Positions 1-14,144 of a stretch of DNA of 64,000 bases are shown here, piece by piece. Origin of the DNA: Colletes latitarsis. Its lineage: Eukaryota; Arthropoda; Insecta; Hymenoptera; Colletidae. The stretch is taken from positions 372,001 through 436,000 of the forward strand of contig NC_135146.1 in assembly GCF_051014445.1 (NCBI RefSeq), in the 5' to 3' direction. The notes under the pieces were generated by a model. The model was not told where the DNA came from, did not search any database, and was given only the letters and a program-made list of their open reading frames with translations. Each line of letters starts with the position of its first letter. Within the stretch, counting starts at the first letter, position 1. A program made the position numbers and the translations under genes.

Positions 1-55
1 ATCTGGCCAACAAGTATGCGAAGAAGGCAAAATCATGAGCCAGATGCGGGCATAA

Positions 56-77
56 CCCAGACCTAACCCAGACCTAA
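56..77 (-). repeat. Telomere-like 11-mer dimer (first example of the array)
   Basis: Two perfect tandem units of CCCAGACCTAA, preceded by TAA and followed by CC, so the homology spans almost two and a half units. On the minus strand the unit is TTAGGTCTGGG, which contains the arthropod telomere core TTAGG. The same block recurs in nearly every monomer, with point variants such as CCCGGACCTAA, CCCAGACCAAA and CCTATCCCAGA. It may be a fossil of telomere repeats captured when the monomer formed, or a functional seeding or protein-binding site. Only the sequence match is directly seen; the telomeric origin is inferred. Confidence 0.85.
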
Positions 78-2784
78 CCGGTGTTATCCTCTGAAATATT
101 GATCGAAACCAGGTTTAATTGACTGCTTCAGTGTGTTATCACATTACTACGTGATTCAAACACGGAAAATACCCAGGATCTGGCCAACAAGTTTGCGGAA
201 AAGGCGAAAGTATAAGCCAGATGCGCGCAAATCCCAGACCTAACCCAGACCTAACCGGTGTTATCCTCTAAAATATTGATCGAAACCAGGTTTTATTGAC
301 TGCTTCACTGTGTTACCACATTACTACGTGATCAAACACGGAAAAAACCCAGGATCTGGCCAATAAGTTTGCGATAAAGGTGAAAGTATAAGCCAGATGC
401 GCGCATATCCCAGACCTAACCCACACCTAACCGGTGTTATCCTCTAAAATATTGATCGAAACCAGGTTTAATTGACAGCTTCAGTGTGTTACCACATTAC
501 TACGTGATTCAAACACGAAAAAAACCCAGGATCTGGCCAACAAGTATGCGAAGAAGGCAAAATCATGAGCCAGATGCGGGCATAACCCAGACCTAACCCA
601 GACCTAACCGGTGTTATCCTCTAAAATATTGATCGAAACCAGGTTTAATTGACAGCTTCAGTGTGTTACCACATTACTACGTGATTCAAACACGAAAAAA
701 ACCCAGGATCTGGCCAACAAGTATGCGAAGAAGGCAAAATCATGAGCCAGATGCGGGCATATCCCGGACCTAACCCAGACCTAACCGGTGTTATCCTCTA
801 AAATATTGATTGAAACCAGGTTTTATTGACTGCTTCAGTGTGTTACCACATTCCTACGTGATTCAAACACGAAAAAAACCCAGGATCTGGCCAACAAGTT
901 TGCGAAAAAGGCGAAAGTATAAGCCAGATGCGCGCAAATCCCAGACCAAACCCAGACCTAACCGGTGTTATCCTCTAAAATATTGATCGAAACCAGGTTT
1001 TATTGACTGCTTCAGTGTGTTACCACATTACTACGTGATCAAACACGGAAAAAACCCAGGATCTGGCCAACAAGTATGCGAAGAAGGCAAAATCATGAGC
1101 AGATGCGGGCATAACCCAGACCTAACCAAGACCTAACCGGTGTTATCCTCTAAAATATTGATCGAAACCAGGTTTTATTGACTGCTTCAGTGTGTTACCA
1201 CATTACTACGTGATCAAACACGGAAAAAACCCAGGATCTGGCCAACAAGTATGCGAAGAAGGCAAAATCATGAGCCAGATGCGGGCATATCCCGGACCTA
1301 ACCCAGACCTAACCGGTGTTATCCTCTAAAATATTGATCGAAACCAGGTTTAATTGACTGCTTCAGTGTGTTACCACATTACTACGTGTTTCAAACACGA
1401 AAAAACCCCAGGATCTGGCCAACAAGTATGCGAAGAAGGCAAAATCATGAGCTAGATGCGGGCATAACCCAGACCTAACCCAGACCTAACCGGTGTTATC
1501 CTCTAAAATACAGTCCGAATCCAGGTTTTATTGACTGCTTCAGTGTGTTACCACATTACTACGTGATTCAAACACGAAAAAACCCAGGATCTGGCCAACA
1601 AGTATGCGAAGAAGGCAACATCATGAGCCAGATGCGGGCATAACCCAGACCTAACCCAGACCTAACCGGTGTTATCCTCTAAAATGTTGATCGAAACCAG
1701 ATTTAATTGACTGCTTCAGTGTGTTACCACATTACTACGTGATTCAAACGCGAAAAAAACCCAGGATCTGGCCAACAAGTATGCGAAGAAGGCAAAATCA
1801 TGAGCCAGATGCGGGCATAACCCAGACCTAACCCAGACCTAGCCGGTGTTATCCTCTAAAATATTGATCGAAACCAGGTTTAATTGACTGCTTCAGTGTG
1901 GTACCACATTACTGCGTTATTCAAACCCGAAAAGAACCCAGGATCTAGCCATCAAGTTTGCGAAAAAGGCGAAAGTATAAGCCAGATGCGCGCATATCTC
2001 AAACCTAACCCAGACCTAACCGGTGTTATCCTCTGAAATATTGATCGAAACCAGGTTTAATTGACTGCTTCAGTGTGTTACCACATTACTACGTGATTCA
2101 CACACGGAAAAAACCCAGGATCTGGCCAACAAGTATGCGAAGAAGGCAAAATCATGAGCCAGATGCGGGCATAACCCAGACCTAACCCAGACCTAACCGG
2201 TGTTATCCTCTAAAATATTGATCGAAACCAGGTTTAATTGACTGCTTCAGTGTATTTCCACATTACTACGTGATTCAAACACGAAAAAAACCCAGGATCT
2301 GGCCAACAAGTTTGCGAAAAAGGCGAAAGTATAAGCCAGATGCGCGCAAATCCCAGACCTAACCCAGACCTAACCGGTGTTATCTTCTAAAATATTGATC
2401 GAAACCAGGTTTAATTGACTGCTTCAGTGTGTTACCACATTACTACGTGATTCAAACACGAAAAAACCCCAGGATCTGGCCAACAAGTATGCGAAGAAGG
2501 CAAAATCATGAGCTAGATGCGGGCATAACCCAGACCTAACCCAGACCTAACCGGTGTTATCCTCTAAAATATTGATCGAGACCAGGTTTTATTGACAGCT
2601 TCAGTGTATAACCACATTACTACGTGATTCAAACACGAAAAAATCCCAGGATCTGGCCAACAAGTATGCGAAGAAGGCAAAATCATGAGCCAGATGCGGG
2701 CATAACCCAGACCTAACCCTGACCTAACCGGTGTTATCCTCTAAAATATTGATCGAAACCAGGTTTAATTGACAGATTCAGTGT

Positions 2785-5700
2785 GTTACCACATTACTAC
2801 GTGATTCAAACACGAAAAAAACCCAGGATCTGGCCAACAAGTATGCGAAGAAGGCAAAATCATGAGCCAGATGCGGGCATAACCCAGACCTAACCCAGAC
2901 CTAACCGGTGTTATCCTCTAAAATACTGTCCGAATCCAGGTTTAATAGCCTGCCTCACTGTGTTACCACATTACTACGTGATTCAAACACGAAAAAAACC
3001 CAGGATCTGGCCAACAAGTATGCGAAGAAGGCAAAATCATGAGCCAGATGCGGGCATAACCCAGACCTAACCCAGACCTAACCGGTGTTATCCTCTGAAA
3101 TATTGATCGAAACCAGGTTTAATTGACTGCTTCAGTGTGTTACCACATTACTACGTGATTCAAACACGGAAAAAACCCAGGATCTGGCCAACAAGTATGC
3201 GAAGAAGGCAAAATCATGAGCCAGATGCGGGCATATCCCGGACCTAACCCAGACCGAACCGGTGTTATCCTCTAAAATATTGATAGAAACCAGGTTTAAT
3301 TGACTGCTTCAGTGTGTTACCACATTCCTACGTGATTCAAACACGAAAAAAACCCAGGATCTGGCCAACAAGTTTGCGAAAAAGGCGAAAGTATAAGCCA
3401 GATGCGCGCAAATCCCAGACCTAACCCAGACCTAACCGGTGTTATCCTCTAAAATATTGATAGAAACCAGGTTTAATTGACTGCTTCAGTGTGTTACCAC
3501 ATTCCTACGTGATTCAAACACGAAAAAAACCCAGGATCTGGCCAACAAGTTTGCGAAAAAGGCGAAAGTATAAGCCAGATGCGCGCAAATCCCAGACCTA
3601 ACCCAGACCTAACCGGTGTTATCCTCTAAAATATTGATCGAAAGCAGGTTTTATTGACTGCTTCAGTGTGTTACCACATTACTACGTGATCAAACACGGA
3701 AAAAACCCAGGATCTGGCCAACAAGTATGCGAAGAAGGCAAAATCATGAGCCAGATGCGGGCATATCCCGGACCTAACCCAGACCTAACCGGTGTTATCC
3801 TCTAAAATATTGATCGAAACCAGGTTTAATTGACTGCTTCAGTGTGTTACCACATTACTACGTGATTCAAACACGAAAAAACCCCAGGATCTGGCCAACT
3901 AGTATGCGAAGAAGGCAAAATCATGAGCTAGATGCGGGCATAACCCAGACCTAACCCAGACCTAACCGGTGTTATCCTCTAAAATACAGTCCGAATCCAG
4001 GTTTTATTGACTGCTTCAGTGTGTTACCACATTACTACGTGATTCAAACACGAAAAAAACCCAGGATCTGGCCAACAAGTATGCGAAGAAGGCAAAATCA
4101 TGAGCCAGATGCGGGCATAACCCAGACCTAACCCAGACCTAACCGGTGTTATCCTCTAAAATATTGATCGAAACCAGATTTAATTGACTGCTTCAGTGTG
4201 TTACCACATTACTACGTGATTCAAACGCGAAAAAAACCCAGGATCTGGCCAACAAGTATACGAAGAAGGCAAAATCATGAGCCAGATGCGGGCATAACCC
4301 AGACCTAACCCAGACCTAACCGGTGTTATCCTCTAAAATATTGATCGAAACCACATTTAATTGACTGCTTCAGTGTGTTACCACATTACTACGTGATTCA
4401 AACGCGAAAAAAACCCAGGATCTGGCCAACAAGTATGCGAAGAAGGCAAAATCATGAGCCAGATGCGGGCATAACCCAGACCTAACCCAGACCTAACCGG
4501 TGTTATCCTCTAAAATATTGATCGAGACCAGATTTAATTGACTGCTTCAGTGTGTTACCACATTACTACGTGATTCAAACACGGAAAAAACCCAGGATCT
4601 GGCCAACAAGTATGCGAAGAAGGCAAAATCATGAGCCAGATGCGGGCATAACCCAGACCTAACCCAGACCTAACCGGCGTTATCCTCTAAAATATTGATC
4701 GAAACCAGGTTTAATTGACTGCTTCAGTGTGGTACCACATTACTGCGTTATTCAAACCCGAAAAGAACCCAGGATCTAGCCATCAAGTTTGCGAAAAAGG
4801 CGAAAGTATAAGCCAGATGCGCGCATATCTCAAACCTAACCCAGACCTAACCGGTGTTATCCTCTGAAATATTGATCGAAACCAGGTTTAATTGACTGCT
4901 TCAGAGTGTTACCACATTACTACGTGATTCAAACACGAAAAAAACCCAGGATCTGGCCAACAAGTATGCGAAGAAGGCAAAATCATGAGCCAGATGTGGG
5001 CATATCCCGGACCTAACCCAGACCTAACCGGTGTTATCCTCTAAAATATTGATCGAAACCAGGTTTAATTGACTGCTTCAGTGTGTTACCACATTCCTAC
5101 GTGATTCAAACACGAAAAAAACCCAGGATCTGGCCAAGAAGTATGCGAAGAATGCGAAAGAATAAGCCAGATGCGCGCATTTCCCAGACCTAACCCAGAC
5201 CTAACCGGTGTTATCCTCTGAAATATTGATCGAAACCTGGTTTAATTGACTGCTTCAGTGTGTTACCACATTACTACGTGATTCAAACACGGAAAAAACC
5301 CAGGATCCGGCCAACAAGTATGCGAAGAAGGCAAAATCATGAGCCAGATGCGGGCATAACCCAGACCTAACCCAGACCTAACCGGTGTTATCCTCTAAAA
5401 TATTGATCGAAACCAGGTTTAATTGACTGCTTCAGTGTATTACCACATTACTACGTGATTCAAACACGAAAAATACCCAGGATCTGGCCAACAAGTTTGC
5501 GAAAAATGCGAAAGTATAAGCCAGATGCGCGCAAATCCCAGACCTAACCCAGACCTAACCGGTGTTATCCTCTAAAATATTGATCGAAACCAGGTTTTAT
5601 TGACTGCTTCAGTGTGTTACCACATTACTACGTGATCAAACACGGAAAAAACCCAGGATCTGGCCAACAAGTATGCGAAGAAGGCAAAATCATGAGCCAG

Positions 5701-6090
5701 ATGCGGGCATATCCCGGACCTAACCCAGACCTAACTGGTGTTATCTTCTAAAATATTGATGGAAACCAGGTTTAATTGACTGCTTCAGTGTGTTACCACA
5801 TTACTACGTGATTCAAACACGAAAAAACCCCAGGATCTGGCCAACAAGTATGCGAAGAAGGCAAAATCATGAGCTAGATGCGGGCATAACCCAGACCTAA
5901 CCCAGACCTAACCGGTGTTATCCTCTAAAATACAGTCCGAATCCAGGTTTTATTGACTGCTTCAGTGTGTTACCACATTACTACGTGATTCAAACACGAA
6001 AAAAACCCAGGATCTGGCCAACAAGTATGCGAAGAAGGCAAAATCATGAGCCAGATGCGGGCATAACCCAGACCTAACCCAGACCTAACC
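2785..6090 (+). repeat. Higher-order duplication, offset 3,715 bp, copy A
   Basis: A block of about 3.3 kb (roughly 19 monomers) reappears 3,715 bp downstream, and 3,715 is 21 monomer lengths. Anchors are rare variants: ACTGTCCGAATCC at about 2925 and 6640, AAAGCAGG at 3641 and 7356, and the diverged GTGGTACCACATTACTGCG monomer at about 4730 and 8445. The ends are estimated from where diagnostic variants stop agreeing, so they are good to tens of bases. Confidence 0.8.
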
Positions 6091-6499
6091 GTTGTTATCC
6101 TCTAAAATATTGATCGAAACCAGATTTAATTGACTGCTTCAGTGTGTTACCACATTACTACGTGATTCAAACGCGAAAAAAACCCAGGATCTGGCCAACA
6201 AGTATGCGAAGAAGGCAAAATCATGAGCCAGATGCGGGCATAACCCAGACCTAACCCAGACCTAACCGGTGTTATCCTCTAAAATATTGATCGAAACCAG
6301 ATTTAATTGACTGCTTCAGTGTGTTACCACATTACTACGTGATTCAAACGCGAAAAAAACCCAGGATCTGGCCAACAAGTATGCGAAGAAGGCAAAATCA
6401 TGAGCCAGATGCGGGCATAACCCAGACCTAACCCAGACCTAACCGGTGTTATCCTCTAAAATATTGATCGAAACCAGGTTTAATTGACTGCTTCAGTGT

Positions 6500-9400
6500 G
6501 TTACCACATTACTACGTGATTCAAACACGAAAAAAACCCAGGATCTGGCCAACAAGTATGCGAAGAAGGCAAAATCATGAGCCAGATGCGGGCATAACCC
6601 AGACCTAACCCAGACCTAACCGGTGTTATCCTCTAAAATACTGTCCGAATCCAGGTTTAATAGCCTGCCTCACTGTGTTACCACATTACTACGTGATTCA
6701 AACACGAAAAAAACCCAGGATCTGGCCAACAAGTATGCGAAGAAGGCAAAATCATGAGCCAGATGCGGGCATAACCCAGACCTAACCCAGACCTAACCGG
6801 TGTTATCCTCTGAAATATTGATCGAAACCAGGTTTAATTGACTGCTTCAGTGTGTTACCACATTACTACGTGATTCAAACACGGAAAAAACCCAGGATCT
6901 GGCCAACAAGTATGCGAAGAAGGCAAAATCATGAGCCAGATGCGGGCATATCCCGGACCTAACCCAGACCGAACCGGTGTTATCCTCTAAAATATTGATA
7001 GAAACCAGGTTTAATTGACTGCTTCAGTGTGTTACCACATTCCTACGTGATTCAAACACGAAAAAAACCCAGGATCTGGCCAACAAGTTTGCGAAAAAGG
7101 CGAAAGTATAAGCCAGATGCGCGCAAATCCCAGACCTAACCCAGACCTAACCGGTGTTATCCTCTAAAATATTGATAGAAACCAGGTTTAATTGACTGCT
7201 TCAGTGTGTTACCACATTCCTACGTGATTCAAACACGAAAAAAACCCAGGATCTGGCCAACAAGTTTGCGAAAAAGGCGAAAGTATAAGCCAGATGCGCG
7301 CAAATCCCAGACCTAACCCAGACCTAACCGGTGTTATCCTCTAAAATATTGATCGAAAGCAGGTTTTATTGACTGCTTCAGTGTGTTACCACATTACTAC
7401 GTGATCAAACACGGAAAAAACCCAGGATCTGGCCAACAAGTATGCGAAGAAGGCAAAATCATGAGCCAGATGCGGGCATATCCCGGACCTAACCCAGACC
7501 TAACCGGTGTTATCCTCTAAAATATTGATCGAAACCAGGTTTAATTGACTGCTTCAGTGTGTTACCACATTACTACGTGATTCAAACACGAAAAAACCCC
7601 AGGATCTGGCCAACTAGTATGCGAAGAAGGCAAAATCATGAGCTAGATGCGGGCATAACCCAGACCTAACCCAGACCTAACCGGTGTTATCCTCTAAAAT
7701 ACAGTCCGAATCCAGGTTTTATTGACTGCTTCAGTGTGTTACCACATTACTACGTGATTCAAACACGAAAAAAACCCAGGATCTGGCCAACAAGTATGCG
7801 AAGAAGGCAAAATCATGAGCCAGATGCGGGCATAACCCAGACCTAACCCAGACCTAACCGGTGTTATCCTCTAAAATATTGATCGAAACCAGATTTAATT
7901 GACTGCTTCAGTGTGTTACCACATTACTACGTGATTCAAACGCGAAAAAAACCCAGGATCTGGCCAACAAGTATACGAAGAAGGCAAAATCATGAGCCAG
8001 ATGCGGGCATAACCCAGACCTAACCCAGACCTAACCGGTGTTATCCTCTAAAATATTGATCGAAACCACATTTAATTGACTGCTTCAGTGTGTTACCACA
8101 TTACTACGTGATTCAAACGCGAAAAAAACCCAGGATCTGGCCAACAAGTATGCGAAGAAGGCAAAATCATGAGCCAGATGCGGGCATAACCCAGACCTAA
8201 CCCAGACCTAACCGGTGTTATCCTCTAAAATATTGATCGAGACCAGATTTAATTGACTGCTTCAGTGTGTTACCACATTACTACGTGATTCAAACACGGA
8301 AAAAACCCAGGATCTGGCCAACAAGTATGCGAAGAAGGCAAAATCATGAGCCAGATGCGGGCATAACCCAGACCTAACCCAGACCTAACCGGCGTTATCC
8401 TCTAAAATATTGATCGAAACCAGGTTTAATTGACTGCTTCAGTGTGGTACCACATTACTGCGTTATTCAAACCCGAAAAGAACCCAGGATCTAGCCATCA
8501 AGTTTGCGAAAAAGGCGAAAGTATAAGCCAGATGCGCGCATATCTCAAACCTAACCCAGACCTAACCGGTGTTATCCTCTGAAATATTGATCGAAACCAG
8601 GTTTAATTGACTGCTTCAGAGTGTTACCACATTACTACGTGATTCAAACACGAAAAAAACCCAGGATCTGGCCAACAAGTATGCGAAGAAGGCAAAATCA
8701 TGAGCCAGATGTGGGCATATCCCGGACCTAACCCAGACCTAACCGGTGTTATCCTCTAAAATATTGATCGAAACCAGGTTTAATTGACTGCTTCAGTGTG
8801 TTACCACATTCCTACGTGATTCAAACACGAAAAAAACCCAGGATCTGGCCAAGAAGTATGCGAAGAATGCGAAAGAATAAGCCAGATGCGCGCATTTCCC
8901 AGACCTAACCCAGACCTAACCGGTGTTATCCTCTGAAATATTGATCGAAACCTGGTTTAATTGACTGCTTCAGTGTGTTACCACATTACTACGTGATTCA
9001 AACACGGAAAAAACCCAGGATCCGGCCAACAAGTATGCGAAGAAGGCAAAATCATGAGCCAGATGCGGGCATAACCCAGACCTAACCCAGACCTAACCGG
9101 TGTTATCCTCTAAAATATTGATCGAAACCAGGTTTAATTGACTGCTTCAGTGTATTACCACATTACTACGTGATTCAAACACGAAAAATACCCAGGATCT
9201 GGCCAACAAGTTTGCGAAAAATGCGAAAGTATAAGCCAGATGCGCGCAAATCCCAGACCTAACCCAGACCTAACCGGTGTTATCCTCTAAAATATTGATC
9301 GAAACCAGGTTTTATTGACTGCTTCAGTGTGTTACCACATTACTACGTGATCAAACACGGAAAAAACCCAGGATCTGGCCAACAAGTATGCGAAGAAGGC

Positions 9401-9805
9401 AAAATCATGAGCCAGATGCGGGCATATCCCGGACCTAACCCAGACCTAACTGGTGTTATCTTCTAAAATATTGATGGAAACCAGGTTTAATTGACTGCTT
9501 CAGTGTGTTACCACATTACTACGTGATTCAAACACGAAAAAACCCCAGGATCTGGCCAACAAGTATGCGAAGAAGGCAAAATCATGAGCTAGATGCGGGC
9601 ATAACCCAGACCTAACCCAGACCTAACCGGTGTTATCCTCTAAAATACAGTCCGAATCCAGGTTTTATTGACTGCTTCAGTGTGTTACCACATTACTACG
9701 TGATTCAAACACGAAAAAAACCCAGGATCTGGCCAACAAGTATGCGAAGAAGGCAAAATCATGAGCCAGATGCGGGCATAACCCAGACCTAACCCAGACC
9801 TAACC
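6500..9805 (+). repeat. Higher-order duplication, offset 3,715 bp, copy B
   Basis: Second copy of the block at 2785..6090. Long runs compared by eye are identical. Agreement ends near 9806, where copy A reads AACCGTTGTT and this copy reads AACCGGTGTT. Confidence 0.8.
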
Positions 9806-9884
9806 GGTGTTATCCTCTAAAATATTGATCGAAACCAGGTTTAATTGACTGCTTCAGTGTGTTACCACATTACTACGTGATTCA

Positions 9885-12640
9885 AACACGAAAAAAACCC
9901 AGGATCTGGCCAACAAGTTTGCGAAAAAGGCGAAAGTATAAGCCAGATGCGCGCAAATCCCAGACCTAACCCAGACCTAACCGGTGTTATCCTCTAAAAT
10001 ATTGATCGAAAGCAGGTTTTATTGACTGCTTCAGTGTGTTACCACATTACTACGTGATCAAACACGGAAAAAACCCAGGATCTGGCCAACAAGTATGCGA
10101 AGAAGGCAAAATCATGAGCCAGATGCGGGCATATCCCGGACCTAACCCAGACCTAACCGGTGTTATCCTCTAAAATATTGATCGAAACCAGGTTTAATTG
10201 ACTGCTTCAGTGTGTTACCACATTACTACGTGATTCAAACACGAAAAAACCCCAGGATCTGGCCAACTAGTATGCGAAGAAGGCAAAATCATGAGCTAGA
10301 TGCGGGCATAACCCAGACCTAACCCAGACCTAACCGGTGTTATCCTCTAAAATACAGTCCGAATCCAGGTTTTATTGACTGCTTCAGTGTGTTACCACAT
10401 TACTACGTGATTCAAACACGAAAAAAACCCAGGATCTGGCCAACAAGTATGCGAAGAAGGCAAAATCATGAGCCAGATGCGGGCATAACCCAGACCTAAC
10501 CCAGACCTAACCGGTGTTATCCTCTAAAATATTGATCGAAACCAGATTTAATTGACTGCTTCAGTGTGTTACCACATTACTACGTGATTCAAACGCGAAA
10601 AAAACCCAGGATCTGGCCAACAAGTATACGAAGAAGGCAAAATCATGAGCCAGATGCGGGCATAACCCAGACCTAACCCAGACCTAACCGGTGTTATCCT
10701 CTAAAATATTGATCGAAACCACATTTAATTGACTGCTTCAGTGTGTTACCACATTACTACGTGATTCAAACGCGAAAAAAACCCAGGATCTGGCCAACAA
10801 GTATGCGAAGAAGGCAAAATCATGAGCCAGATGCGGGCATAACCCAGACCTAACCCAGACCTAACCGGTGTTATCCTCTAAAATATTGATCGAGACCAGA
10901 TTTAATTGACTGCTTCAGTGTGTTACCACATTACTACGTGATTCAAACACGGAAAAAACCCAGGATCTGGCCAACAAGTATGCGAAGAAGGCAAAATCAT
11001 GAGCCAGATGCGGGCATAACCCAGACCTAACCCAGACCTAGCCGGCGTTATCCTCTAAAATATTGATCGAAACCAGGTTTAATTGACTGCTTCAGTGTGG
11101 TACCACATTACTGCGTTATTCAAACCCGAAAAGAACCCAGGATCTAGCCATCAAGTTTGCGAAAAAGGCGAAAGTATAAGCCAGATGCGCGCATATCTCA
11201 AACCTAACCCAGACCTAACCGGTGTTATCCTCTGAAATATTGATCGAAACCAGGTTTAATTGACTGCTTCAGAGTGTTACCACATTACTACGTGATTCAA
11301 ACACGAAAAAAACCCAGGATCTGGCCAACAAGTATGCGAAGAAGGCAAAATCATGAGCCAGATGTGGGCATATCCCGGACCTAACCCAGACCTAACCGGT
11401 GTTATCCTCTAAAATATTGATCGAAACCAGGTTTAATTGACTGCTTCAGTGTGTTACCACATTCCTACGTGATTCAAACACGAAAAAAACCCAGGATCTG
11501 GCCAAGAAGTATGCGAAGAATGCGAAAGAATAAGCCAGATGCGCGCATTTCCCAGACCTAACCCAGACCTAACCGGTGTTATCCTCTGAAATATTGATCG
11601 AAACCTGGTTTAATTGACTGCTTCAGTGTGTTACCACATTACTACGTGATTCAAACACGGAAAAAACCCAGGATCCGGCCAACAAGTATGCGAAGAAGGC
11701 AAAATCATGAGCCAGATGCGGGCATAACCCAGACCTAACCCAGACCTAACCGGTGTTATCCTCTAAAATATTGATCGAAACCAGGTTTAATTGACTGCTT
11801 CAGTGTATTACCACATTACTACGTGATTCAAACACGAAAAATACCCAGGATCTGGCCAACAAGTTTGCGAAAAATGCGAAAGTATAAGCCAGATGCGCGC
11901 AAATCCCAGACCTAACCCAGACCTAACCGGTGTTATCCTCTAAAATATTGATCGAAACCAGGTTTTATTGACTGCTTCAGTGTGTTACCACATTACTACG
12001 TGATCAAACACGGAAAAAACCCAGGATCTGGCCAACAAGTATGCGAAGAAGGCAAAATCATGAGCCAGATGCGGGCATATCCCGGACCTAACCCAGACCT
12101 AACTGGTGTTATCTTCTAAAATATTGATGGAAACCAGGTTTAATTGACTGCTTCAGTGTGTTACCACATTACTACGTGATTCAAACACGAAAAAACCCCA
12201 GGATCTGGCCAACAAGTATGCGAAGAAGGCAAAATCATGAGCTAGATGCGGGCATAACCCAGACCTAACCCAGACCTAACCGGTGTTATCCTCTAAAATA
12301 CAGTCCGAATCCAGGTTTTATTGACTGCTTCAGTGTGTTACCACATTACTACGTGATTCAAACACGAAAAAAACCCAGGATCTGGCCAACAAGTATGCGA
12401 AGAAGGCAAAATCATGAGCCAGATGCGGGCATAACCCAGACCTAACCCAGACCTAACCGTTGTTATCCTCTAAAATATTGATCGAAACCAGATTTAATTG
12501 ACTGCTTCAGTGTGTTACCACATTACTACGTGATTCAAACGCGAAAAAAACCCAGGATCTGGCCAACAAGTATGCGAAGAAGGCAAAATCATGAGCCAGA
12601 TGCGGGCATAACCCAGACGTAACCCAGACCTAACCGGTGT
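9885..12640 (+). repeat. Higher-order duplication, third partial copy C
   Basis: Repeats the later part of copy B at an offset of 2,653 bp (15 monomers): AAAGCAGG is at 7356 and 10009. From about 12458 it carries AACCGTTGTT as copy A does near 6090 (offset 6,368 bp, 36 monomers), so its 3' part follows copy A instead. It differs by a few single bases, for example GCCGGCG for ACCGGCG near 11041. Confidence 0.75.
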
Positions 12641-14144
12641 TATCCTCTAAAATATTGATCGAAACCAGATTTAATTGACTGCTTCAGTGTGTTACCACAT
12701 TACTACGTGATTCAAACGCGAAAAAAACCCAGGATCTGGCCAACAAGTATGCGAAGAAGGCAAAATCATGAGCCAGATGCGGGCATAACCCAGACCTAAC
12801 CCAGACCTAACCGGTGTTATCCTCTAAAATATTGATCGAAACCAGGTTTAATTGACTGCTTCAGTGTGTTACCACATTACTACGTGATTCAAAGACGCAA
12901 AATACCCAGGATCTGGCCAACAAGTATGCGAAGAAGGCAAAATCATGAGCCAGATGCGGGCATAACCCAGACCTAACCCAGACCTAACCGGTGTTATCCC
13001 CTGAAATATTGATCGAAACCAGGTTTAAGTGACTGCTTCAGTGTGTTACCACATTACTACATGATTCAAACACGAAAAAAACCCAGGGTCTGGGCAACAA
13101 GTATGCGAAGAAGGCAAAATCATGAACCAGATGCGGGCATAACCCAGACCTAACCCAGACCTAACCGGTGTTATCCTCTGAAATATTGATCGAAACCAGG
13201 TTTAATTGGCAGCTTCAGTGTGTTACCACATTACTACGTGATTCAAACACGAAAAAAACCCAGGATCTGGCCAAGAAGTATGCGAAGACGGCGAAAGTAT
13301 AAGCCAGATGCGCGCATTTCCCAGACCTAACCCAGACCTAACCGGCGTTATCCTCTAAAATATTGGTCGAAACCAGGTTTAATTGACTGCTTCAGTGCGT
13401 TACCACATTACTACGTGATTCAACCACGAAAAAAACCCAGGATCTGGCCAACAAGTATGCGAAGAAGGCAAAATCATGAGCCAGATGCGGGCATATCCCG
13501 GACCTATCCCAGACCAAACCGGTGTTATCCTCTAAAATATTGATCGAAACCAGGTTTAATTGACTGCTTCAGTGTGTTACCACATTACTACGTGATTCAA
13601 ACACGAAAAAACCCCAGGATCTGGCCAACAAGTATGCGAAGAAGGCAAAATCATGAGCCAGATGCGGGCATAACCCAGACCTAACCCAGACCTAACCGGT
13701 GTTATCCTCTAAAATATTGATCGAAATCAGGTTTAATTGACTGCTTCAGTGTATTACCACATTACTACGTGATTCAAACACGAAAAAAACCCAGGATCTG
13801 GCCAACAAGTTTGCGAAAATGGCGAAAGTATAAGACAGATGCGCGCAAATCCCAGACCTAACCCAGACCTAACCGGTGTTATCCTCTAAAATATTGATAG
13901 AAACCAGGTTTAATTGACTGCTTCAGTGTGTTACCACATTCCTACGTGATTCAAACACGAAAAAAACCCAGGATCTGGCCAACAAGTTTGCGAAAAAGGC
14001 GAAAGTATAAGCCAGATGCGCGCAAATCCCAGACCTAACCCAGACCTAACCGGTGTTATCCTCTAAAATATTGATCGAAACCAGGTTTTATTGACAGCTT
14101 CAGTGTGTTACCACATTACTACGTGATCAAACACGGAAAAAACC

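Noticed and set aside
141..166. CENP-B-box-like or palindromic site in the monomer (CGTG, 7 nt, CACG)
   Set aside because: The bases do not fit the CENP-B box pattern, and a four-base inverted repeat is too short to support a binding site.
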